Source: XYA12-FULL-58-9 sp001798605
Lineage (GTDB): Bacteria > Myxococcota > XYA12-FULL-58-9
DNA: 18,432 nucleotides
NCBI GenBank assembly: GCA_036736205.1
Contig: DAINMX010000119.1
Span: forward strand, 1-18,432
Direction of reading: 5' to 3'
Each line of letters starts with the position of its first letter. Position 1 is the stretch's first letter. The notes under the pieces were generated by a model. That model did not search any database. It was not told the origin of the DNA and saw nothing but the letters and a program-made list of their open reading frames with translations. Position numbers and translations under genes: made by a program. This document shows, in pieces, positions 1-7,843 of the stretch.

Positions 1-117
1 AGTCGCGGGATGGGCGGGATCAGTCGCGGGATGGGCGGGATCAGTCGCGGGATCGGGGGGGGCAGTCGCGGGATGGACGGAGTCAGTCGCGGGATGGACG
101 GGGTCTGTCGCGGGATC
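1..117. repeat. 21-bp tandem repeat, five full copies plus a partial sixth
   Basis: Copies start at 1, 22, 43, 64 and 85, with a degraded sixth at 106. Copies 1 and 2 are identical; the others differ mostly in the second half. All share AGTCGCGGGAT except the sixth, which begins TGTCGCGGGAT. The period is a multiple of three and stays in frame with the secreted-protein reading frame on the minus strand, where each copy gives one Pro/Ala/Thr/Asp/His heptapeptide. The array may continue to the left of the window. Confidence 0.9.
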
Positions 118-222
118 CGTTGGCGCTGCCACCAGACCCTTTGCTGACTGTAAGGCGTTGCCCGACGCACCGCAAACCAGTGTTCCGACAATGACGGTGA
201 GCGCGAAACCCATGCTGGACAC
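1..222 (-). CDS. Secreted protein with Pro/Ala/Thr heptapeptide repeats (5' part, runs off left edge)
   Basis: The minus strand is open from a GTG at 222 to the window edge (74 codons). An AGGA at 233-230 lies 7 nt before the GTG; an ATG three codons in (213) is the alternative start. Residues 4-20 (MGFALTVIVGTLVCGAS) form a hydrophobic signal-peptide core. The Cys at 17 is preceded by TLV, which is a poor lipobox, so signal peptidase I cleavage after GNA (21-23) seems more likely. From residue 35 the protein turns into five heptapeptides of the type DPAHPAT / DPVHPAT / APPDPAT, encoded by the 21-bp tandem repeat. Such linkers often separate an anchor from an outer domain, but the domain lies outside the window. 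It starts 75 bp after the stop of the cysteine-rich gene, in the same direction, so co-transcription is likely. Function unknown. The first ~35 codons look like a real signal sequence, which argues against the repeats being simple non-coding satellite. Confidence 0.6.
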   Translation of the reverse strand, partial: MSSMGFALTVIVGTLVCGASGNALQSAKGLVAAPTDPATDPVHPATDSVHPATAPPDPATDPAHPATDPAHPAT

Positions 223-297
223 ATCATAGTCCTTCGCCCATGACAGCGGCAAGGTGCAGGATCCGAGTGTGTAGGATGCGACCCGGATGGGCCCGCA

Positions 298-881
298 TCA
301 AGGAACGCAGGCGGATAATGCGAAGCTGCAATTGACGTTGCAGTTGAGGGTGCCGCTGCTGAAACCGAGAGTCTCGCACGTTTGCTCGGCAAGATCGGCA
401 CCATCGCACTGTTCGTTTGGATTCACCTTGGCCCCGTTGCAGGTTCCCGGTGGTCCTGTGCATGGACTCAAGTCGAACAGCCTGCAGGTCACCGCGCAGG
501 TCACCGGCTCAGTGCCGGTGTAGCCGTGCGCATCGCACGTGGCTTTCCCCGCGAGGTCAGAGCCATCGCAGGCCTCGGTTCCGGAGCGCACGTTGTCGCT
601 GCATACCGCAGGCTCCGATTGATCACCGCCGGGGTTGGGGTCGCCGGGCAAGGGATCGCCGGGCAAGGGGTCGCCAATCTCGCAATATCCCTTGAAGCAG
701 ACCGTTCCACTGTCACACTCGGCCTGCGACGAGCACGGACGCCGGCACCGCTGTGCGACACATTGTTCGCCGGCCGGACATTCCGCTCCGCAGGAATCTT
801 CGGAGCAGCGCCACAGCATGGCGGCCATGAGTGTACCAAGAACGTAGGGTGCCACGTGACCTATGAGATTGTCTCGCCGCA

Positions 882-882
<1 letters not shown>
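298..882 (-). CDS. Cysteine-rich secreted protein with myxobacterial-type repeats
   Basis: A 194-aa protein starting at GTG 882. The start overlaps the last base of the sigma54 activator stop (TAGTG), so translation is probably coupled. Residues 1-25 (Arg-Arg, then a hydrophobic stretch ending at MLWRC) look like an export signal, but the lipobox is not canonical. Residues 26-68 form a small disulfide-rich module (GEQCVAQRC, GTVCFKGYC). Next comes a GDPLPGDPLPGDPNPGG linker, encoded by 15-bp repeats. The C-terminal half holds two copies of a repeat with the core EACDGSDLAGKATC / EQCDGADLAEQTC followed by TC..TC...LSPC or NCNVNCSFALSAC. This matches the myxobacterial cysteine-rich repeats found in many large surface proteins of the phylum. 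It is probably extracytoplasmic and disulfide-bonded, acting as a surface or structural protein. No catalytic motif is visible. Its position directly behind a kinase and an activator suggests it is an output or a sensor of that circuit. Confidence 0.85.
637..675. repeat. 15-bp tandem repeat encoding the GDPLP linker
   Basis: Copies of GGGGTCGCCGGGCAA / GGGATCGCCGGGCAA start at 637 and 652, with a partial copy at 667. On the minus strand they encode the GDPLP linker between the two cysteine-rich parts of the 298-882 protein. The period keeps the frame, so copy number could vary without breaking the gene. Confidence 0.85.
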
Positions 883-2198
<1,316 letters not shown>

Positions 2199-2258
2199 GT
2201 CGACAATGTATTGGAGGAGCGGAAACGCCGCAATGTGTTTGCGCAGACACAGACAGAG

Positions 2259-3944
2259 TCATCTCAACGAAATCGAATTCTTGACGGTGCCACCCTCCGG
2301 GACGATGACCGTGATCTCTCGAGACAGGCTCGCCTCTGGATTTTCCAATCTGAGTTTCACTTCACCGGCGGGCAGCAATACGCCGATGAGGGGGGTGGTA
2401 CCCAGAAGCTTGTTGCCCATGTAGACGTTGGCCCACGGCCGAGCCTCGAGGGTAAGACGGCCGTGCTTCTTCGTTGCCGTGGGGGTAGGGCTCCTCTTGG
2501 ATGGGGTTTTTCCGGGTTTTGGCGTCTTCAACGCTCTGGCTGATTTGGCCACCTCGGTTCTGTGTGTCTCCTCGTTGTGAGGAGTCGCGGGTTGAAGATC
2601 GCCAGTCGAGAGGGAAGAGATTGATGTTGTTTCGTCCGGAACCACCGGCGGAGTGAGAGCCAGATCATCCGATAGGGAGTCCGTCGTGGCATCAGTTAGG
2701 TTTGGCAGTTCCGCGGTGGGTCCCGGCTCGGTCAGCAAGTCTTGCAACAAGACCCACCCGCCGAGCGCCAAAAGGACTGCGCCAAGTAGCGCCAGCACCC
2801 GTTTTGACGAGCCGCTCTTCTTTATAGGGGCGAGCTCCTTGGTTGTGCTGTACATCGGGCGGGTGGAGGTGAGCCAGGCGATGGCGGCTTTGTTTGGACC
2901 GTCCACCGAGGTTGTGACTTCGATGTCTTGGGTTTCATCGTGCTCCCAGCGGTTTTCCTTGGTGTCGTTCTCTGCCCAGTTGTCCTGCGGCTGGGTTTCG
3001 ATATCTTGCGCGGGGTACACATCGCCGAACAGTGCCTCGAGATAGGCGGCAACCTCGCTCTTTTTCCACTGCGGCTCGTAGGCTTTGACCTTGACGAGGG
3101 CGTCCGCAAATTCGGCGGCTGTGCTGAAGCGAAGATTCTTGTCGCGCTGCAGCGCTCGCATGAGCACGCCGAGCAGGTCGTCGCCAACCGGTTCATTCTT
3201 GCGTGTGGGCGGCGGAATGAATCCTGACGTAATGGCATTGATGGTCTCGAACACACCTTCGCGTTTGAAGAGTCGAGAGCCCGACAGCAATTCATGAAGC
3301 ACCACTCCGAGGGAGAAGATATCGGAGCGGCGGTCGAGCGGATCACCGACGCACTGTTCGGGCGACATGTAGGCCATTTTGCCCTTGACGACTCCCACCA
3401 CGGTGCGTGCCACTTGAATGGACGATTTGGCCACACCGAAGTCGAGCACCTTGAGTGTGCCCTCGTTCGTGACAAACAGATTGGCTTGGCCGATGTCACG
3501 ATGGACGAGCTCCAGTCTTTCACCATCATCCGTGGTGCATTCATGTGCGGCGTGGAGGCCACGAGCTGCCTCCACGGCGAAGCGAACCGCAAGGGCTTGA
3601 GGCAGCTCCTCACCCACTTTTGTGAGACGGCTGTGGATCGAACGAAGGTCCCAGCCCCGCAGCCATTCCATCACCAAGTAATAGAAACCGTCACAGTAGT
3701 CGACCTCGTGGGCCCTGACGACGTTGGGATGGTTGACCAATGTGGAAATACGCGCCTCATCGAGAAACATGTGCACGAGATCGCCACCGATGCTGGCCCG
3801 ATTTTTTGCGTGAACACATTTGAGAACGACGTCCGGACCGGCCCCATCGGCACGGGCGCGATAGACCTGTCCCATTCCCCCCGTGGCGAGGTGTTCAATG
3901 AGTTGGTACCGCCCGAGGCGCGAGGGTGGAGTTACGGCCGACAT
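2259..3944 (-). CDS. Membrane-anchored Ser/Thr protein kinase with C-terminal PEGA domain
   Basis: 561 aa from the ATG at 3944, which puts the kinase domain near the N-terminus. The frame is open to a TTG at 3992, but that extension is not needed. Kinase domain about residues 13-285: glycine loop ATGGMGQVYRAR, ATP-binding Lys42 (VVLKC), catalytic loop HRDIGQAN (148-155), metal-binding LDFGVAKS, activation segment running to GKMAYMSPEQ, and RRSDIFSLGVVLHELL. The catalytic loop has Gly152 where most kinases have Lys (HRDLKPxN); myxobacterial kinases often carry Ser there, so activity is still likely. An acidic Gln/Asp/Glu-rich linker (about 315-350) leads to one membrane segment (383-401), then a Pro/Thr/Ser-rich stretch and a PEGA domain (about 494-561; GRLTLEARPWANVYMG). 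The kinase would face the cytoplasm and PEGA the periplasm, where it may sense or bind envelope material. The next gene is an FHA activator, a plausible phospho-target. Confidence 0.95.
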   Translation of the reverse strand: MSAVTPPSRLGRYQLIEHLATGGMGQVYRARADGAGPDVVLKCVHAKNRASIGGDLVHMFLDEARISTLVNHPNVVRAHEVDYCDGFYYLVMEWLRGWDLRSIHSRLTKVGEELPQALAVRFAVEAARGLHAAHECTTDDGERLELVHRDIGQANLFVTNEGTLKVLDFGVAKSSIQVARTVVGVVKGKMAYMSPEQCVGDPLDRRSDIFSLGVVLHELLSGSRLFKREGVFETINAITSGFIPPPTRKNEPVGDDLLGVLMRALQRDKNLRFSTAAEFADALVKVKAYEPQWKKSEVAAYLEALFGDVYPAQDIETQPQDNWAENDTKENRWEHDETQDIEVTTSVDGPNKAAIAWLTSTRPMYSTTKELAPIKKSGSSKRVLALLGAVLLALGGWVLLQDLLTEPGPTAELPNLTDATTDSLSDDLALTPPVVPDETTSISSLSTGDLQPATPHNEETHRTEVAKSARALKTPKPGKTPSKRSPTPTATKKHGRLTLEARPWANVYMGNKLLGTTPLIGVLLPAGEVKLRLENPEASLSREITVIVPEGGTVKNSISLR

Positions 3945-4087
3945 GTTCTCAAGTACTGTATTATGATTCGGGGCGTCACATCCATCCTGCAAGGCCGTTT
4001 GCCGATGCTACAGATCGACTCCGTGGCGGTCAGCGTGTCGCCGTGGGGTATCTTTGCCTCACCTGTGGCGTCGATGAGATTGCGGCT

Positions 4088-4747
4088 TCAATTGCGTCTC
4101 ATCTGATAAAGCTCCCAGGCACCATCGCTGAAGCACACATCGAGCAGGGCTTCTTCGAGAGTCGGATCGTCGAGGATTTCTTCAGGAATGAGCGCAAAGA
4201 AGTCGTCCACCAAAATCTTGGGGGCCCCGCGGCTGACATCCATGGCTCTGGCGTAATAGAATGCATAGAACATGTGCAGTTGCGCTGCGGGTACCCGCTC
4301 CAGTCCCACGCCGTTGTTTTGCATTTCGTTGAGAGGGCACTCGGGATCATTGATGCTGCCTTCTCTTCCAATGATGAAATACTTGCCCGCGTCCGGATCT
4401 GTCGGATTGAGGCAACGGATGAGAGTGCTGTAGTCTTCCATACCGTGTTTGGCTGGACCGCGATTGTCGGCGGTTACCAGCGCGGTCATGATGTTTGTCA
4501 GGGTATAGTCGTCCAATTCCCCAGAATTATTGAAATGTTCAACCACGTTGTGGAGGAATTTGCCAAATGCAGGACGCAAACGTTCGCAGGTGGAGGGGTC
4601 GTCCACGAGGCGATGGGCACGTTGACACAAGACCATGAGGAGATTGTCGATTGTTTCCTCCCCTAAGATCGCCTTTCGGTCTTCTCCGAGTCCAATGACA
4701 ACAGGGACTTTTTGTTCGAAGAAGATGTTGCCGCTTGTCTGCTCCAT
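4088..4747 (-). CDS. Hypothetical protein, orphan leader of the kinase cassette
   Basis: 219 aa from the ATG at 4747, which has AAAGGG nine bases upstream. The frame extends to a GTG at 4801 and includes an ATG at 4795, so an 18-aa longer form is possible. I recognise no family. There is no signal peptide or membrane segment. The protein is acidic and mostly helical in appearance, with a helical N-terminal third (IDNLLMVLCQRAHRLVDD), a central part mentioning PTDPDAGKYFIIGREGS, and a C-terminus ending DVCFSDGAWELYQMRRN. Five Cys residues are scattered, with no metal-binding spacing. It lies 143 bp upstream of the kinase gene on the same strand, so it may be a cytoplasmic partner or substrate of the kinase; this is a guess from position. 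Codon use and length support a real gene: the overlapping plus-strand frame is open but has no start signal or recognisable domain. Confidence 0.72.
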   Translation of the reverse strand: MEQTSGNIFFEQKVPVVIGLGEDRKAILGEETIDNLLMVLCQRAHRLVDDPSTCERLRPAFGKFLHNVVEHFNNSGELDDYTLTNIMTALVTADNRGPAKHGMEDYSTLIRCLNPTDPDAGKYFIIGREGSINDPECPLNEMQNNGVGLERVPAAQLHMFYAFYYARAMDVSRGAPKILVDDFFALIPEEILDDPTLEEALLDVCFSDGAWELYQMRRN

Positions 4748-5256
4748 GGAGGTCGACCCTTTCTCAATCGCAACGGTTTGGTGATGGCGTTCCATACCCA
4801 CCTCGAAGAAAGCAAGGTCTGTGCCGATTGGGTGGTGTCAGAAGATCAAACAATTGCAGCCAAGTTGCGAGAATGGCCGATGGGTGTGGGGCAGAGTTGC
4901 CTCACTTGCCGCGGCGAGCCGAGTCCTTTTTGACCCAGTTCTTGTCCGACATCAACTCCCGGTTTCGGCGTTGTCTGAGTAATTGCGGCACTCGAACGGC
5001 AGTTCACGGTCAATTGCCTTCTTCGGTTCCCACCTGATGCCTTCTGGCACCTTGTCCACAACGCTCACAACCAGGGTTTGTGACCCGAGCCGCTTGTGGT
5101 GGTTTGCAACCTGCTCCTGCAAGCCGGTTGCGAGAGGCCATGCACTCATCTCCTACGCCGCTTGCTGCGGCACACTGATGCCGTCGGCACCAGCATGAAA
5201 TTGCACAGCGGTCAGAGGTCCAACGCCCGGGATGGAAGCGCAACTCGCCCGTCGCT
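4748..5256. other. 509-bp stretch without a convincing gene; two weak minus-strand ORFs
   Basis: No domain, RNA gene or mobile element is evident. Two short minus-strand frames were considered. One, 5149-4952 (65 aa), contains the protein-like stretch TLVVSVVDKVPEGIRWEPKK, but its AGGAG abuts the ATG with no spacing. The other, 5141-5010 (43 aa), starts with MASRNRLAGAGCKPP, has the same AGGAG at a good 8-nt spacing, and contains a CERC motif. They overlap in different frames, so at most one is real. The 5149-4952 frame ends in TGATG, which would start a 16-codon peptide (MSDKNWVKKDSARRGK). This pattern could be a small-protein gene or a decayed, frame-shifted gene. The stretch also has to hold the promoter of the 4088-4747 gene, which I could not place. 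Confidence 0.35.
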
Positions 5257-5802
5257 CTAGGGCTTCACGAAATAGAGATGAAAATTGTCGTCCGCGCTCC
5301 CATGTTTGAGGATGGCACTGATGGGGTGAACGTCACCCGAAGCATCTGGTTCCCAGTCCATTTGATCTTGCATGAAACCGGCCGGGGAGTGCTTGGGGAT
5401 TGTGATCACGACCGCCTCGCTTCCCTTCTCCCGGAAGAATCGGAGACGAAGCTCACCGCTTTCATCTCGCTCCCCCTCGCAGATGTAGAGGCCGTTTTTG
5501 TCGAGCTCACACTCGCTCCAGAAATAGAGTTCCGCCTTTGATTTGCGCAGGCGAATGACCACCGTTATGTCGAGGCCATCATCCGCCGAGAACGGCGCTT
5601 GACCATCGACACGAAGCACAATGGATTTGACCCGCTGCCGTTTCACTCGTTTGAGGTGGGCGGCGTCATAATCACGCCGGTATTCGGTGAAGGTCCTTTT
5701 TATCGGTTGGTCAGCAAAAGCGGCGGAAGAAATCAGTACACCAACGCCCAGAGTCGATGCGACCAACCACATCCATCTGTGGCAATGGATTCTCTTGAAC
5801 AT
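5257..5802 (-). CDS. Small secreted (periplasmic) protein of unknown function
   Basis: 181 aa from the ATG at 5802, chosen because it is preceded by AGAGGA and begins a clear signal peptide: MFKRIHCHRW, a hydrophobic core VASTLGVGVLISSAA, and an AFA-DQ signal peptidase I site at about residue 31. The frame is open a further 49 codons upstream, but that part is low in complexity and would bury the signal. The mature protein has a basic N-terminal part (YRRDYDAAHLKRVKRQRVK), then alternating hydrophobic and charged segments that look like beta-strands (SIVLRVDGQAPF, DITVVIRLRKSKAELYFW, ELRLRFFREKGSEAVVITIP), ending LYFVKP. Two Cys in WSECELDKNGLYICEGE may form a disulfide. I do not recognise the family; a beta-sandwich carbohydrate- or ligand-binding fold is possible. 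It is transcribed divergently from the VWA lipoprotein gene. Confidence 0.82.
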   Translation of the reverse strand: MFKRIHCHRWMWLVASTLGVGVLISSAAFADQPIKRTFTEYRRDYDAAHLKRVKRQRVKSIVLRVDGQAPFSADDGLDITVVIRLRKSKAELYFWSECELDKNGLYICEGERDESGELRLRFFREKGSEAVVITIPKHSPAGFMQDQMDWEPDASGDVHPISAILKHGSADDNFHLYFVKP

Positions 5803-5850
5803 GTGTCCTCTTGCGGTGAGGCTACCGCACTCCTCGCTGCAATTCCAACG

Positions 5851-5940
5851 ATGAGCACAACAGGGTCGGGGTACCGCGCCAAGACCCTCCTGTTCTACGC
5901 CAGAACCTTCCTGTTCTGCTGTTGGCTGTATGACAACTGA
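5851..5940 (+). CDS. Candidate 29-aa hydrophobic peptide ending at a terminator-like hairpin
   Basis: A plus-strand frame from ATG 5851 encodes MSTTGSGYRAKTLLFYARTF plus a short hydrophobic, Cys-containing tail (LFCCWLYDN). Its TGA stop is the first three bases of a perfect hairpin followed by four T. A short membrane-active peptide on a small terminated transcript would resemble type I toxins or small membrane proteins. Against it: there is no Shine-Dalgarno sequence, no recognised promoter, and no homologue I can name. The frame lies inside the divergent spacer. Confidence 0.2.
   Translation: MSTTGSGYRAKTLLFYARTFLFCCWLYDN
5893..5934. repeat. Two-copy imperfect 21-bp tandem repeat
   Basis: On the minus strand two adjacent copies of about 21 bp share GAACAGGA-GGT and differ at about four positions. 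In the frame upstream of the secreted-protein start they would encode AEQEGSG-VEQEGLG. Because that frame is probably untranslated there, the repeat is more likely spacer structure. Confidence 0.5.
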
Positions 5941-5968
5941 GGCACTCACGTTGTTGGTGCCTCATTTT
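5938..5968 (+). terminator. Terminator-like hairpin in the divergent spacer
   Basis: TGAGGCAC (5938-5945) and GTGCCTCA (5957-5964) form a perfect 8-bp stem around an 11-nt loop, followed by TTTT (5965-5968). The T-run is on the plus-strand side, so it would stop a plus-strand transcript, although no established plus-strand gene lies just upstream. It could end a small RNA or the 29-aa ORF, insulate the VWA gene, or act as a leader hairpin. The T-run is short, so efficiency is uncertain. Confidence 0.5.
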
Positions 5969-5970
5969 CA

Positions 5971-6086
5971 AGACATGCCCTGTATCACTTTCTTGTTTTT
6001 TCATTTTTAATATCAAACGGTTATGATTATGCCGGGATGGCAAAGAATGTGCATTCCCTCCATGCAACATGAGAGGGGACAGACAC
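5971..6086 (+). promoter_or_regulatory. AT-rich upstream region of the VWA lipoprotein gene
   Basis: The stretch 5989-6030 is markedly AT-rich (TTGTTTTTTCATTTTTAATA, then TTATGATTAT) in a GC-rich context, which fits a promoter or UP-element-like region. No single -35/-10 pair has both good sequence and 17-bp spacing, so I do not assign boxes. A strong Shine-Dalgarno sequence, GAGAGGGGA, lies 7 nt before the ATG at 6087 and fixes that start. Confidence 0.45.
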
Positions 6087-7718
6087 ATGAAATGCCTTTT
6101 TGCGATGATGTCGTTGTTGTTGGTCTCTGGCTGTGGCGGCATGGGCGGTGCGGACATGAGTGCACCATCCGCCATGGGAGCAACTCCCGATGGCTCCCAG
6201 GACGCCGGTTTCTTTCGTGGGTTGTTGGAATCAGGGGCCGTACCGCAGGCCGGTGACATCAATCTCGAGGGTTTCATGAGTGAGCATGACATTCCCTTCA
6301 CCGACGAAGGCTGCAATCAGGTGTTGTGTCTGAGCGCCTTGGTCGGCCATGACCGCGCCGTCGCGGAGTCTGTCGACTCTGAGAATGGTGAAGCCAGTGC
6401 CACTTTCATCCAGTTGGCCATGGCAACCAATGTCAATCTCGACGAGCGTGCCCGTACTCCGCTCAACCTTGCCGTGGTTGTGGATGTCTCCGGGTCGATG
6501 GCATCCGGCGGCAAGCTCGACTACGTCAAAGAGGGGCTCCTGTTGATGGTCTCCGAGCTTGGGGCTGAGGACCGCCTGGCTCTCGTGACCTACAGTTCCT
6601 ACGCCCAGGTTGTCGTTGCGTCGCAACCTGTCGGTGATGGCCAGGTCTTTCTCGATGCGATAGGCGCTCTGTATCCCCAGGGTTCTACCAACCTCTATGA
6701 CGGTATGGTGCTCGGTTACCAACAGGTTTCAGACAATCTCGATGGCGTTGCTTTGGCCCGGGTGATGTTGCTCTCCGATGGCCTCGCCAATGTCGGCATC
6801 GTCGACTCGGCGAGCATCATCGAGAGGAGCTCTGCTTACAACAACGAAGGCATTGGCATCACCACCATTGGCGTGGGCCTCGACATCAATCAGGATTTGA
6901 TGCGTGAACTCTCGGAGCAGGGCGGTGGCAACTTCTACTTCATTGAGAGCCCGGAGAAAGTCATCGTGGTGTTCAAAGACGAGCTCGACTTTTTGGTGAC
7001 GCCGCTCGCCAACAACCTGACGGCCACCATTGAATTGGGCGAAAACTTCACTCTCGTCGATGTCTACGGGTTCTCCTACAATTGGGACGAAGGCGGCAAC
7101 ATGGTTGTCACCGTGCCCACGGTGTTCGCCAGCCGTCGCGGTGGTGCCATGCTGATTCGAGTAGAAAGTCGCGATGCGCTGTCAGCACTCCAAGGTGAAG
7201 TGGTGACCCGCATCACCTACTCCTATGAGCCTCTCTCCAACGAGGGCACCGTTTTGCCCGAAGAGACGTACATCAGCACCGCCACAGTGCCGAGCGCCAA
7301 TGAAGCAAACATTTTTGCCAGCGATGGGGTGCACAAGAGCATCGTCGTGTGGAATATGGTGCAGAGTTTCCAGGCCGCTTCGAACGCCCACCATGTCGAC
7401 CACGCGAACCTTCGAGCCATCGAACACATCGAAGAGTTGGCGGCGTATGTGGACGCGGCGAACGCTATTCTGGAAGACGATGAAATCTCGCGCGACCGCT
7501 CGGAGCTCATCAACCAGTTCGCATTGAACCTCGGCGGCTACACGGGAGATCCGCGCTGGGACGCTGAAAACGACGACGTCCATTACGGTGACGACATGGT
7601 CCATGAAGGATCTTTCTTCCCCTTCGGTTGCGCCGCCACTTCGGGCAATGGCTTGGGTGGGGTGTTCTGCTTGGTGGTCTTGGCAGGACTGTTGCGGCTG
7701 CGCCGTCGCCGCCGGTGA
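6087..7718 (+). CDS. VWA-domain lipoprotein with MYXO-CTERM-like C-terminal sorting signal
   Basis: 543 aa from ATG 6087. Residues 1-16 (MKCLFAMMSLLLVSGC) are a lipoprotein signal with lipobox LVSG-C16. A Gly/Met/Ala/Ser-rich tether follows. The von Willebrand factor A domain spans about 127-300 and has an intact metal-ion-dependent adhesion site: DVSGS (133-137), STNLYDG and LLSDG. The order after it (a beta-rich region LTATIELGENFTLVDVYG, then a helical C-terminal part) resembles bacterial secreted VWA proteins of the YfbK / marine-proteobacterial type. The last 34 residues form a tripartite tail: GC at 514-515, a hydrophobic segment (about 520-535), and RLRRRRR at the very end. This fits the MYXO-CTERM / GlyGly-CTERM class of sorting signals, cut next to the Cys by a rhombosortase or myxosortase. 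N-terminal lipid plus a C-terminal sorting tail in one protein is unusual. It probably acts in adhesion or protein binding at the outer surface. Confidence 0.92.
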   Translation: MKCLFAMMSLLLVSGCGGMGGADMSAPSAMGATPDGSQDAGFFRGLLESGAVPQAGDINLEGFMSEHDIPFTDEGCNQVLCLSALVGHDRAVAESVDSENGEASATFIQLAMATNVNLDERARTPLNLAVVVDVSGSMASGGKLDYVKEGLLLMVSELGAEDRLALVTYSSYAQVVVASQPVGDGQVFLDAIGALYPQGSTNLYDGMVLGYQQVSDNLDGVALARVMLLSDGLANVGIVDSASIIERSSAYNNEGIGITTIGVGLDINQDLMRELSEQGGGNFYFIESPEKVIVVFKDELDFLVTPLANNLTATIELGENFTLVDVYGFSYNWDEGGNMVVTVPTVFASRRGGAMLIRVESRDALSALQGEVVTRITYSYEPLSNEGTVLPEETYISTATVPSANEANIFASDGVHKSIVVWNMVQSFQAASNAHHVDHANLRAIEHIEELAAYVDAANAILEDDEISRDRSELINQFALNLGGYTGDPRWDAENDDVHYGDDMVHEGSFFPFGCAATSGNGLGGVFCLVVLAGLLRLRRRRR

Positions 7719-7776
7719 TCATGCCCGCGACTCCTTTGCGTCGGTCGCTCCTTCTGCATCCAATCACCCGATTTCC

Positions 7777-7800
7777 GTGATGACGTGATGACGTGATGAT
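7777..7800. repeat. Three-copy 8-bp direct repeat
   Basis: GTGATGAC, GTGATGAC and GTGATGAT lie head to tail at 7777, 7785 and 7793, just upstream of the toxin-antitoxin promoter. This could be a minor slippage repeat or extra regulator half-sites; nothing distinguishes these. Confidence 0.7.
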
Positions 7801-7807
7801 TCCGCGG

Positions 7808-7837
7808 TTGACTGATGGCTATCCAGATGGCCATAAT
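7808..7837 (+). promoter_or_regulatory. Toxin-antitoxin promoter with overlapping operator-like inverted repeat
   Basis: TTGACT (7808-7813) and CATAAT (7832-7837), separated by 18 bp, make a good sigma70-type promoter. Between them sits an imperfect inverted repeat, TGGCTAT (7816-7822) and ATGGCCA (7827-7833), with 6 of 7 pairs and a 4-bp gap. It reaches into the -10 box. Phd-family antitoxins repress their own operon by binding such palindromes, so this is the expected operator. Seven bases past the -10 box lies the A of the antitoxin ATG at 7844, so the transcript may be leaderless, which agrees with the lack of a Shine-Dalgarno sequence. Confidence 0.6.
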
Positions 7838-7843
7838 GGCTTC

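Noticed and set aside
1..117. CRISPR or plasmid-iteron array
   Set aside because: The 21-bp units are contiguous with no spacers and keep a coding frame.
3294..4106. 270-aa plus-strand frame opposite the kinase, and a similar one at 3926-4666
   Set aside because: Both lie antisense to well-supported genes, with no domain and no Shine-Dalgarno sequence.
5803..5949. 49-codon N-terminal extension of the periplasmic protein
   Set aside because: The ATG at 5802 has a Shine-Dalgarno sequence and begins a clean signal peptide. The extension is low-complexity and would place the signal internally.
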